From an uncultured Granulosicoccaceae bacterium (GTDB lineage: Bacteria > Pseudomonadota > Gammaproteobacteria > Granulosicoccales > Granulosicoccaceae), in assembly GCA_937922675.1 (NCBI GenBank), contig CALAJN010000017.1:25428-89427 (forward strand): a stretch of DNA of 64,000 nucleotides. The letters are read 5' to 3'. Shown here in pieces: positions 46,175 to 54,188 of the stretch (positions within the stretch are counted from its first letter, which is position 1; every line of letters starts with the position of its first letter). Both the position numbers and the translations under genes were made by a program. The notes beneath the pieces were generated by a model. That model saw only the letters and a list, made by a program, of their open reading frames with translations. It did not search any database and was not told where the DNA came from.

Positions 46175-46396
46175 ATGTTCAAAACCGCCAATGTAGGTAG
46201 TACTGACCGAATCATCCGATTTGTTGCGGGAGCGATTCTGATAGCGCTTCCATTTGTAACGGCCATCTCTGGCGCCTTGAGTTGGATTCTGCCTGTTGTT
46301 GGTATCGTATTGATCCTGACTGGACTAGTTCGTTTTTGCCCGGCTTACCGCCTGTTAGGTGTGCGCACCTGCCCCGCGCCGACCGTTGGCAACTAG
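46175..46396 (+). CDS. DUF2892 (YgaP-like) small membrane protein
   Basis: A 73-residue inner-membrane protein with the family opening KTANVGSTDRIIRFVAGAILIALPF, two hydrophobic helices, and the ending GLVRFCPAYRLLGVRTCP with two cysteines. In YgaP this membrane part is fused to rhodanese; here it is free-standing. A good ribosome site (GGAGA) precedes the ATG. The function is unclear; position next to a Crp/Fnr gene suggests a redox or sulfur link, by inference. Confidence 0.9.
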   Translation: MFKTANVGSTDRIIRFVAGAILIALPFVTAISGALSWILPVVGIVLILTGLVRFCPAYRLLGVRTCPAPTVGN

Positions 46397-46442
46397 ATGT
46401 ATTGCAATCCGACGCACCGGGAACTGACGCGCTCGTGCGCCT

Positions 46443-47711
46443 CTAGATCACCGATGAATCAATCTCGGGCCTTTTGAAGGTTGCCAGTGCGTCGGCAAGT
46501 TCTGGGTGCTCGTTAGCGTAGGTGCTGATCGGTATTTGATTTCTGGCAGCTTCGGCTGCTTGCTTCAGCGCGGTAACACCCGCTGCCGGGCCACCGGGAT
46601 GACTCATGATGCCGCCTCCGGCGCACAACAGGAAATCATCGTTGCCGAGGACCCGCATTGCCGGGTCAAGCTGCCAGACGGTCTGGGCAGAGGAGTAGAC
46701 AGGTAGCGCTTGAAACTTAGAATATTGCTCCAGGGGCTGTTGTACAGCGTGTGCAGATTCTGCAACGATCTTGTCTGGCTCCGAGAACTTGCTGCCAAGC
46801 CCGTTGACATGCAAATGATCAGCACCAGCGAGACGCCATAGCTTCTGCCAGACGCTGTAGGCGATGCCGATATCGGGGGAGCGGGAGTAAAGTCCCCAGC
46901 CAGCTCGATGACCGTGTATAGCAAGACTACTATGCGCACGTACATCCATCAGCCCCGACAAACCGATCGAGTACAGCGAGACCATTGCACAGGTAGCCTC
47001 ATGCTCGACGAGCATGTCCAGATGCGCACGCATTGCATCGATATCATCCGTGATGTTGAACGCGTACATGACGCGCCTGCCTGTCTTGTCCTCATGTTGC
47101 TTTATAAGCGGCATGATGCTGGAAATCCGTTCGGATAGGGGGCAGTGAGGTCCGTTGGCCTGTAGCTCATCGTCCTTGATGAAGTCAACGTCGGCACTCA
47201 ACAACTGCTCGACAATCTCCGCTGTTTGAGTCGCGCTCATGCCGACGCTCGGTTTGATGATTGTGCCAATCAGCGGGCGATCATGGACGCCGGTCAAGTC
47301 ACGCGTTCCTGCGATACCAAACTGAGGTCCAGGGGCTACCTGATAAAACTCGATGGGAAAATCAATATCCAACAAACGTACCGCGGAGAGTTCGGCAAGC
47401 TCAAACAGATTGCCGGCAACCGTTGAAAGGACATTGGGCAATGATGTACCCATGTTCTCCAGAGGCCAGCTTATTGTTACCGTGCCCCGTTCATACGTGT
47501 TGCCAGTGAGTTTGCAAGGAAGCGCCGGAGCTACCCCAGTGCTTGTAATGCGAACCTCGTCCACTGTTGCCGCATTGCGCTCAAGCAAGGAGTCGGTCTC
47601 GCCTGATAGTTTGACGAACGTACCTGTGGACTGTTCACCCGCGAGAACAGCTGCAGCAGCATGAACGCCTGCTGCAGATTCTATATCGTAGGTTGCAGTA
47701 AGTCGTGTCAA
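46443..47711 (-). CDS. RuBisCO-like protein, OiaX/OiaT-type (3-oxo-isoapionate-4-phosphate pathway)
   Basis: A 422-residue large-subunit-like protein. Key RuBisCO-fold sites are kept: Lys153 in GTIIKPSVG, the Lys-Asp-Asp-Glu group starting at Lys179 (DFIKDDELQ) which in RuBisCO is carbamylated and binds Mg, GHRAGWG, and the phosphate site GGGIMSHPGGPAAG. Loop 6 lacks the photosynthetic sequence. RuBisCO-like proteins near a DUF1537 kinase and an oxidoisomerase act in apionate breakdown, decarboxylating or cleaving 3-oxo-isoapionate-4-phosphate. The start is a TTG overlapping the kinase stop. Which of the two reactions applies cannot be told. Confidence 0.85.
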   Translation of the reverse strand: MTRLTATYDIESAAGVHAAAAVLAGEQSTGTFVKLSGETDSLLERNAATVDEVRITSTGVAPALPCKLTGNTYERGTVTISWPLENMGTSLPNVLSTVAGNLFELAELSAVRLLDIDFPIEFYQVAPGPQFGIAGTRDLTGVHDRPLIGTIIKPSVGMSATQTAEIVEQLLSADVDFIKDDELQANGPHCPLSERISSIMPLIKQHEDKTGRRVMYAFNITDDIDAMRAHLDMLVEHEATCAMVSLYSIGLSGLMDVRAHSSLAIHGHRAGWGLYSRSPDIGIAYSVWQKLWRLAGADHLHVNGLGSKFSEPDKIVAESAHAVQQPLEQYSKFQALPVYSSAQTVWQLDPAMRVLGNDDFLLCAGGGIMSHPGGPAAGVTALKQAAEAARNQIPISTYANEHPELADALATFKRPEIDSSVI

Positions 47712-49078
47712 CGCGTGCCTCCACCGTCTCTAATCCGTGCAAAATAGTCAGTACTGCCCATCTGTCCTCCTTTGAGCGCGATTTCCAGGCCATCCATATT
47801 TCCCTCTGCATGAGCCTTGAATAGGGATGCGCCCGGAATGGTCGGTGCCAGTGCGGTGAGCGCGAAGATTCCGAGTTGCTGCGTTGCGTAACCTGATGTG
47901 TCTCCACCAGAAATCACAGCGCGTCTGATACCGGTTTGCTGAATGATCTGCTGCAGCACCTCGCCGAGTGATTGGCCAAGTCGGCGGTTGATCTGGTGGC
48001 TATCCAGATTTTCGGACTGGATCCGACTCTTCACCGCCTGAAAAACAGGATCATCTGACCCGCGAGCAGCAAACACCAGAGGTATGTGTTCTTGTTTGAT
48101 CAGCTCCACGGCTTGCGCAACGACATTCGCTATCTCGCGGGTCAGATCCTGTTCGTTGCCTAGTGCCGCAAGTGCATCAAACCTGAGGGGAGTAAAGCCG
48201 TTGTTGCATGACCAGTTGATCTGATCCTCAGTGATCTGTGATACCGAGCCAGAGACCACTGCCATTCGATCAGTTGCCCCGATACCAGTCTCAACGTAGG
48301 TGTCTGGTATCCACCCCTGCTCCTGCCAGTGTCTTATCAAGGCGTACTCCACACCCTGCGAGCCGACAACAAAGCGACAGGTCCTTTGTGCTTCCCAGAT
48401 CAGTGCCCCTGCGGCCGTCTCACTCTCTGCATCAATCGAGTCAAGAGTTAGCCCTGACAGCTGACTTTGATCGAGCTCTTCAATCACCTTTAGTGCTTTT
48501 GCGGTGTTCTTGATCTTGTCAACGTCAATACAGTCCATTGATATCGATTCGGATTGCGCTTCAATATGCCGTGCCACATCAGACTCTGCTATCGGTGTGA
48601 CTGGGTGTCTGCTCATGACAGGGTGACGGTCCAGTCGGTATGTGCGATCACCGATGCTGGCAAACAAGTGGCCGTAAAACTGGAAGCGGCGCATTTGAGG
48701 AGCGGCTATCAGTACAGGAACACAATGGCACTGCAGTACTTCTGCGCCAATCTCAATGGCTTTGCCGATCGAGCCAACACTGGCTGAAGAATCCAGCGTC
48801 GTACAGACCTTGTAGTGAACGATGCCGTGGCTGAGCTCGCCCAACGTTGAAAACACCGACGGTAGATTATCAGCCATCCAGGCAGGTGAGTGCGTGCGGG
48901 CCGTAGAGGCAACCCCGAGCGCACGAGCATCGGGGAATTGCTCCAGTTGTGCTTGTGTAGGCGTGTCGAGAAAAAGGACTGCAGGAAGACCAGAGAAGGT
49001 GAGTACTTCCATGACCGCCGCGGCACCGGTAAAGTCATCTCCATACCACGTGAGAATGATGCCGTCGGGGAGCGCCAT
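47708..49078 (-). CDS. oiaK: DUF1537 four-carbon acid sugar kinase family, probable 3-oxo-isoapionate kinase
   Basis: A 456-residue ATP-dependent kinase of the DUF1537/DUF4392 type. The N-domain opens ILTWYGDDFTGAAAVMEVLTFSGLP with the family DDFTG motif, and the C-domain has RRAVISGGDTSGYATQQLG for nucleotide binding. In described clusters this family phosphorylates acid sugars, and OiaK is the member found with a RuBisCO-like protein. The gene overlaps the dehydrogenase stop by one base (TGATG) and the RuBisCO-like start by four (TTGA). The OiaK name is from context. Confidence 0.82.
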   Translation of the reverse strand: MALPDGIILTWYGDDFTGAAAVMEVLTFSGLPAVLFLDTPTQAQLEQFPDARALGVASTARTHSPAWMADNLPSVFSTLGELSHGIVHYKVCTTLDSSASVGSIGKAIEIGAEVLQCHCVPVLIAAPQMRRFQFYGHLFASIGDRTYRLDRHPVMSRHPVTPIAESDVARHIEAQSESISMDCIDVDKIKNTAKALKVIEELDQSQLSGLTLDSIDAESETAAGALIWEAQRTCRFVVGSQGVEYALIRHWQEQGWIPDTYVETGIGATDRMAVVSGSVSQITEDQINWSCNNGFTPLRFDALAALGNEQDLTREIANVVAQAVELIKQEHIPLVFAARGSDDPVFQAVKSRIQSENLDSHQINRRLGQSLGEVLQQIIQQTGIRRAVISGGDTSGYATQQLGIFALTALAPTIPGASLFKAHAEGNMDGLEIALKGGQMGSTDYFARIRDGGGTR

Positions 49079-49938
49079 CAGGTAATTCTTCTGACGCTCT
49101 CCGCAATTGCTTCGGGCTCGAATACTTGCATCCAGTTCTCCTTGAAGATCATGGGTATGCCATTGACGATAGCCTTGTTGCAGGCATCGGAGAACTGACC
49201 ATCGATTTCATCAAAGATAACGGCACTGAGTATGTTCATGTGGCCGAGCAGGAAGTCTCGAGCGACCTGCTTCTCGACGCCTCGTCTCACCACCTCATCC
49301 ATGGCTTCTCTCATGACCGTCAGCAGTGACGCGCAAACGGTTTCAGAAAGTCCGGGCTCCAGCAGCGCCATTTGTTCTACTGTAACGCGGTGGGATCGCC
49401 CAACCGGCGCGTAAATGGTCTTGGCGATCTTCTCGCCAACTAGGTATTGATCCTCAGGCCCTTGCATCAGTGCATTGACGATGTGTTGCTGTGCGTGCAG
49501 CCCACCGAAGTAATCGCGTTTCGCTTCCAGTGTGGTCTCGTCGTTGAAGATGTCTGGATGACAGGGATGAGTAACGAAGTAAGCCAGATCCGTGTTCTTT
49601 GGTAAGTGGCCAGCGAAGGCCGCGGCCGGATCGAGTGTGATGACCATGGTGCCAGGCTTCAGCTCAGGAACGATGTCGGCTGCGACCTTTCCTATCACCG
49701 TGTCTGGTACTGCCAATATGACAACATCGGCATCTTTCAGTGCCGCATTGCCCGGACAGCACTCAATGCCAAGATCTTTTTGCAGACGGTCACGCCCGGC
49801 CTCGCTGACCTCTACGTGTTTGACAGTGTACTCAGAGTGCTGCAGATTGAGAGACAGGCGGTAACCCATTTTTCCGCCAGCGCCAAACAGGGCAATCGAG
49901 GTCACAGGATGATCAAGTGTCTTTTCATTTATGGACAA
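49078..49938 (-). CDS. apnO: NAD(P)-dependent dehydrogenase, ApnO-like (D-apionate oxidoisomerase)
   Basis: A 286-residue protein with the dinucleotide-binding motif ALFGAGGKMGYRLSLNL and a 6-phosphogluconate-dehydrogenase-like helical C-domain (LEPGLSETVCASLLTVMREAMDEVV). Distinctive segments are VTHPCHPDIFN and LLGHMNILSAVIFDE. ApnO enzymes oxidise and isomerise D-apionate to 3-oxo-isoapionate, the substrate of the next gene's kinase. The frame opens at TTG without a clear ribosome site; a GTG eleven codons in is an alternative start. Assignment rests on the three-gene set. Confidence 0.75.
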   Translation of the reverse strand: MSINEKTLDHPVTSIALFGAGGKMGYRLSLNLQHSEYTVKHVEVSEAGRDRLQKDLGIECCPGNAALKDADVVILAVPDTVIGKVAADIVPELKPGTMVITLDPAAAFAGHLPKNTDLAYFVTHPCHPDIFNDETTLEAKRDYFGGLHAQQHIVNALMQGPEDQYLVGEKIAKTIYAPVGRSHRVTVEQMALLEPGLSETVCASLLTVMREAMDEVVRRGVEKQVARDFLLGHMNILSAVIFDEIDGQFSDACNKAIVNGIPMIFKENWMQVFEPEAIAESVRRIT

Positions 49939-50047
49939 ATAACGTTATGCTGCCTAACCGAGTTTGTCAAATTGGCACCCATCGCCACTGGCATGCCAGC
50001 TCAGACGCCACCTTGGTGAATTCCGGCCGTACCACCTCTGTTTGACA

Positions 50048-50065
50048 AACGCCAGGGCGTTTTTT
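50048..50065 (+). terminator. Small T-tailed hairpin in decarboxylase leader
   Basis: AACGC, loop CAGG, GCGTT followed by further T residues (six in a row). It lies in the gap between divergent genes, about 92 bp before the decarboxylase start, so it could be a leader attenuator. Stem is short. Confidence 0.3.
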
Positions 50066-50157
50066 GGCGATCGCCAGTCGCGACACCAGGTTGCTGAACT
50101 TCAGTGTGGTCACGAGGTCCCAAACGGTCATTCATAGACGTTTGTATCCGTTCTTAC

Positions 50158-51573
50158 ATGAGTCCAGCAGAGCCACAGTCCCCCTACGCACAGCTTGTGA
50201 GTGTTCTGGAGCGCTACAGTGACCAAAGAACGCAGGGCAAGGTGGTTGACTATGTCCCCTACGCGCGGTTGAAAGAGAGGCTGCGCTCACTGCCCATTCA
50301 AGAAGGCACTCAGTCCTGGGACAGTGTCTGGAAGGTTGTGGACTCCTACCTCGCTCACAGTGTGAAGACAGCACATCCACAGTATTTCAATCAGTTGTGG
50401 GCGGGTCAATCGGCACCGGCGCTGGTGGGTAGTGTGGTCGAGGCTGTAGCCAATACCTCGATGTACACCTACGAGGTGGCTCCTGTAGCAACCTTGATTG
50501 AAACCGAGATGCTGGAGCGCTTCAAGCGCGTGTTCGGTTTTACCGACGGGGAAGCTCAAGTCACCACCGGTGGTAGCAACAGTAACTACCTGGCACTACT
50601 ACTCGCCCTGCATCAAAGGTTCCCGGAGGTAAAACAGCACGGTGTTCGCGGCCTGCCACCTGTAGCCGTGTTTGTATCCGATCAGGCCCACTACTCCATG
50701 GACAAGGCGATGGTCATGGCCGGTCTGGGGCTGGACTCGCTGGTCAAGATCCCCTCGGATGAATCTGGTCAGATCAGTCTGGCTGAGCTTGAGAGAAAGC
50801 TCGTCAGTTGCGTCTCTGAGGGCCGAATCCCGTTGGCTATCGTCGGCACTGCCGGGACAACGGTTCGCGGTGCCTATGATGACTTCAATGGCCTTGCCAA
50901 ACTCGCCGGCAAGTTCGCCACCTGGTTCCATATTGATGGTGCCTGGGGTGGGGCGGTCGCTTTTTCTAAAACCGAGCGTAAATGGCTTGATGGCAGTGAG
51001 CGTGCAGACTCACTGACCTGGGATGGTCACAAGATGCTCGGTGTTCCGCTGATGTGCGGTGTTTTGTTCGTACGCAAGTCAGGTCATTTTGATCGCGTGT
51101 GCAACCTCGGTGATACATCGTATATCTTTCATGATGGTGCCGAGCGACAGGATTTGGGCCCGTACTCGCTGCAATGCGGGCGACGCGTGGACATGTTCAA
51201 GATGTGGCTTGAGTACGTGTTCTATGGTGAGCAGGGCTTCGAGGACCGAATAGACAACTTCATGGCATTGTCCGCAGTCGCCGAAGATCGTATCAAGGCC
51301 GAACCCAATCTTGAGCTACAGAGCAAGCGTTGGATAAACAATATCTGTTTTAGAAGTATCCCGACGGTGGATGTTGATCTGTCTGAATTCAACAAGCGGA
51401 TTCGGGAAAAGTTGTATCACTCCGGAAACTCACTGGTGAATATGGCCTATCTGGGCGATAACATGACCGTGCGTATGATCATCTGCAACAAGGACATAGA
51501 CGAGAGTGACGTGAATATGTTCTTCGACAATTGGATTGCTATGGCAATAGCCACCGAGCAGGAGTTCGCCTGA
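50158..51573 (+). CDS. Group II PLP-dependent decarboxylase, cysteine-sulfinate/aspartate type
   Basis: A 471-residue pyridoxal-phosphate decarboxylase. Key places: VTTGGSNSNYLALLLA, DQAHYSMDKAMVMAGLG, IVGTAGTTVRGAYDD, WFHIDGAWGG, and the Schiff-base lysine in SLTWDGHKMLGVPLMCGVLF. The later QCGRRVDMFKMWLEYVFYGEQGFEDRID strongly recalls animal cysteine sulfinic acid decarboxylase and related GAD/PanP enzymes. Substrates in this group include cysteine sulfinate, aspartate and glutamate. The coupled cysteine-dioxygenase-like gene favours cysteine sulfinate to hypotaurine. The ATG has no good ribosome site. Confidence 0.85.
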   Translation: MSPAEPQSPYAQLVSVLERYSDQRTQGKVVDYVPYARLKERLRSLPIQEGTQSWDSVWKVVDSYLAHSVKTAHPQYFNQLWAGQSAPALVGSVVEAVANTSMYTYEVAPVATLIETEMLERFKRVFGFTDGEAQVTTGGSNSNYLALLLALHQRFPEVKQHGVRGLPPVAVFVSDQAHYSMDKAMVMAGLGLDSLVKIPSDESGQISLAELERKLVSCVSEGRIPLAIVGTAGTTVRGAYDDFNGLAKLAGKFATWFHIDGAWGGAVAFSKTERKWLDGSERADSLTWDGHKMLGVPLMCGVLFVRKSGHFDRVCNLGDTSYIFHDGAERQDLGPYSLQCGRRVDMFKMWLEYVFYGEQGFEDRIDNFMALSAVAEDRIKAEPNLELQSKRWINNICFRSIPTVDVDLSEFNKRIREKLYHSGNSLVNMAYLGDNMTVRMIICNKDIDESDVNMFFDNWIAMAIATEQEFA

Positions 51574-52124
51574 TGTGTTTCAGTTCTCTCGATGACAAGG
51601 TGTTGGACGAGCGCACCTTTGACGCTCGAGACCGATTCGCCGATGTGTTTGATCTGCTCCTTGCAGTCAGAGGCGAGAGTGTATCTGGAGATGCTTGTGT
51701 TCACAGTGAACGCGATACTGGACTTGCAGCTGCCATTCAATTTCAGATGCGAGACCACGATGCCGTGTTATCAGCCTTGCCCCGTCACAGTCAGTACAGC
51801 CGCCATGTCATCGGGACAGACGAGAACTGGATTGGTTTTATCTGTCGTTGGGAGGCTGACGCGGTATCGCGTGTACATGGGCACCCAAGCTTTGCGTTCT
51901 ATCAGGTCATTCGTGGGGACTTTTCAATGGATCTTTACAAAGCCACCTCTGGGTCACAGGCGGAGTGGACAAGCTCCAGAAAAATGACAGCAGGGGATTG
52001 TATTTGGCGGCAAGGAGAGACTGGCCGCTATGACAATCTCATACATCGGGTGAGCAACGGAGGGCAGGACGGCTATACCCTGCATTTGTTCTCGGAGAAC
52101 CCGTCCTTGGGTCTCGGCTTCTGA
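51573..52124 (+). CDS. Cysteine-dioxygenase-like cupin
   Basis: A 183-residue cupin. Metal ligands fit thiol dioxygenases: the His pair in SRVHGHPSFAFYQVIRGDF and a third His in IHRVSNGG, followed by YTLHLFSENP, a typical CDO end. WEADAVSRVH parallels the segment before the His pair in known enzymes. The glutamate of the ordinary cupin motif is absent, as in CDO. Start overlaps the decarboxylase stop (TGATG), implying coupled synthesis. Its likely product, cysteine sulfinate, is a plausible substrate of the decarboxylase. 3-mercaptopropionate dioxygenase is the alternative. Confidence 0.75.
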   Translation: MCFSSLDDKVLDERTFDARDRFADVFDLLLAVRGESVSGDACVHSERDTGLAAAIQFQMRDHDAVLSALPRHSQYSRHVIGTDENWIGFICRWEADAVSRVHGHPSFAFYQVIRGDFSMDLYKATSGSQAEWTSSRKMTAGDCIWRQGETGRYDNLIHRVSNGGQDGYTLHLFSENPSLGLGF

Positions 52125-52724
52125 CGACGCGTTGTTTCAGACAGTTCTCAGCGGGCCTTCAAGGTGCCGGTATAGGCGACCACGTCTTTGTTGGCCTGCT
52201 CCGGCTTTGGCATCGCCTTCGGCATGAGCCGCTGAGAATGCAAGCATGCCAGTAATGGTTTGAACTTGAGTTTCCACAAAAGCACTCTTGTATTCCGGGA
52301 CCTTCAATTCTGAACAAGGCGCAATTCACGTCACCAGAGTTTGTTCACTGATCAGCACAAGCTGTCTGACGTAGCAGTGACGCTCTGACGCGGTGCTTTG
52401 TCAATTCACTGGCTTTGGCCCCGGCAGTTGATACCGTCACTAGTCATTGGTATTGGCACTGTCGAAAAGTCAGATATGGGGAGAGCACATGGGGCTCGGA
52501 GTTACCTCATGAAACTTGCCCTCGACGGGTTACAGCGCCCCCTTCTCGCGTCTAAATATGTTCTTTGTGACTCAGGTCCGGAGTTGTTCGCGCCGGGCAG
52601 GCGCACCACTTGCTTAGTTGACGGAAGACAAAACTGTCTTCTGGCGAGGTTGCCGGAGATCGACTGGCCCAGTCTACGACGAAGCCTGCGGTTGTAACTC
52701 TAAGGCGTACCCAACGCACACAGG
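52125..52724. other. 600 bp gap before the export cluster
   Basis: No confident gene. On the minus strand between about 52137 and 52320 two overlapping frames look protein-like (VPEYKSAFVETQVQTITGML, then in another frame PEQANKDVVAYTGTLKAR and a stop), as if a frameshifted gene end survives. A 99-codon plus-strand frame at 52398-52697 has no ribosome site and an odd composition. The promoter of the export cluster should lie here. Confidence 0.35.
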
Positions 52725-54188
52725 ATGCTAAGCGAAGCGCACAAGCAAAATGGTACTCCTGAGACTGGAGGGGATGACACTCACCCAGAGATCTCGGCGC
52801 TACAGGCTCGGGCCCAGCAGGCAGAAGACATCGCCTCCGACCAGGCCGTTTATGTCCGCTTGCTCGCCGAGCTGGTTGGAGCCTGCTCTCTTGAAGGCGC
52901 GCTGGACTCACTCGCCGGTGCGCTTAAATGCGAGTTTGACTGCGAGCGTGTGGCGGTTGCGCTGCAGATTGAGGATAAGCTGGAGCTCAAAACAATCTCG
53001 CAACAGGGCGTACTTGAGGTCTCGTCTTCTGAGGCACGATTACTGGTCGACGCCATGAGCGAGGCGTGCGCGCAGGAATCGATCCTTTGTTGGCCGGTGG
53101 TGTCTGACCAGCTGCAAGTTCTGGTCGCTCATCGAACACTCGGCGGGCGGCGGTTGACCGGCTCCCTGTGCAGTGTGCCGTTCTACCATGAGGAGGAGTT
53201 GGTAGCTGCTATCTTGCTGGAACGACGTGATCAACGCCCGTTTCCGGTGAACACACTAGAGCGCCTGTCTGTTGGCCTGGCACCGACGCTTGAGCTACAC
53301 AGAAAGGCAGATCGAAGCTGGTGGACCGGGATCAAGGAGGCATTCAGCACCAGGCTTGAAAGACATCTGGGCTCAGAGAGGCCGGGAGTCCGTCTGCTTT
53401 GCATCCTGGGTGCTCTGACCTTTCTGGGGTCGCTGACAATAACCACACAGTGGGAAATTGTGGCCCCCGCTGAGCTTTTGTCCAATGAGCGCCGGGTCGT
53501 CACCGCACCGATCGATGGTTTTATCGCCGATATGGTTGCCGAGGCAGGAGACCGGGTCGTGGAAGGTGATTTGCTCGCGCGCCTGGATCGTCGTGAGCTC
53601 GAGCTTGAAGCCGCAAGCACCGAAAGTGAAGTGGTGATGGCGGACGCTGAGTTCAGGGCAGCGATGGCTAGCTACGATCGTCAGACAACCGGTATTGCCC
53701 GTGCCCGCCTTGCTCAAGCGAGAGCGCGCCGTGAAGGTGTAGAGCAGCGATTGAACAGGACCGATCTGACATCCCCCATCGATGGACTTGTGATTGCATC
53801 TGACGTCACTCGCACCAGTGGTACGGCAGTCACACGTAGCGAAGTCTTGTTTGAAGTAGCCCCCGACACTGGCTTTGAGGTTCACGTGCTCGTTGATGAA
53901 GGCGACGTCTATGACCTGCAGGTGGGGCAGATGGGGATGCTCTCACTACGTGCTATGCCAGGCGAACACGTGGCGATAGAGGTCACGTCGATCAGTCCGG
54001 TGGCAGAAGCTGGACAAGGTGAAAACAGGTTTCGAGCCCGTGCTCGCTTGGTTGAGCCTGATTCCAAGCTGCGGCCAGGTCAGAGCGGTGTTGCACGCCT
54101 GGAAGGCGGCACGAGTAGCCTGCTAGGGGTGATGACGCGTCGTTTGAGCCAACATCTGTCTGAACTCTGGTGGCGGTGGATCGGATGA
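52725..54188 (+). CDS. HlyD-type membrane fusion protein with N-terminal GAF domain
   Basis: A 487-residue inner-membrane adaptor. Residues about 40-195 form a GAF-like domain (LVGACSLEGALDSLAGALKCEF ... SVPFYHEEELVAAILLER) in the cytoplasm. One membrane helix lies at about 222-240. After it comes a lipoyl-like half (VTAPIDGFIADMVAEAGDRVVEGDLLARLD), an Ala/Arg-rich coiled hairpin, the second lipoyl half (LTSPIDGLVIASDVTRTSG) and a beta domain. Such GAF-HlyD proteins occur beside M50/PqqD membrane proteins. Its stop overlaps the next start by ATGA at 54185. Confidence 0.88.
   Translation: MLSEAHKQNGTPETGGDDTHPEISALQARAQQAEDIASDQAVYVRLLAELVGACSLEGALDSLAGALKCEFDCERVAVALQIEDKLELKTISQQGVLEVSSSEARLLVDAMSEACAQESILCWPVVSDQLQVLVAHRTLGGRRLTGSLCSVPFYHEEELVAAILLERRDQRPFPVNTLERLSVGLAPTLELHRKADRSWWTGIKEAFSTRLERHLGSERPGVRLLCILGALTFLGSLTITTQWEIVAPAELLSNERRVVTAPIDGFIADMVAEAGDRVVEGDLLARLDRRELELEAASTESEVVMADAEFRAAMASYDRQTTGIARARLAQARARREGVEQRLNRTDLTSPIDGLVIASDVTRTSGTAVTRSEVLFEVAPDTGFEVHVLVDEGDVYDLQVGQMGMLSLRAMPGEHVAIEVTSISPVAEAGQGENRFRARARLVEPDSKLRPGQSGVARLEGGTSSLLGVMTRRLSQHLSELWWRWIG

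Noticed and set aside
52398..52697. 99-codon plus-strand frame before the export cluster
   Set aside because: No ribosome site, no recognisable motif, and odd residue use.
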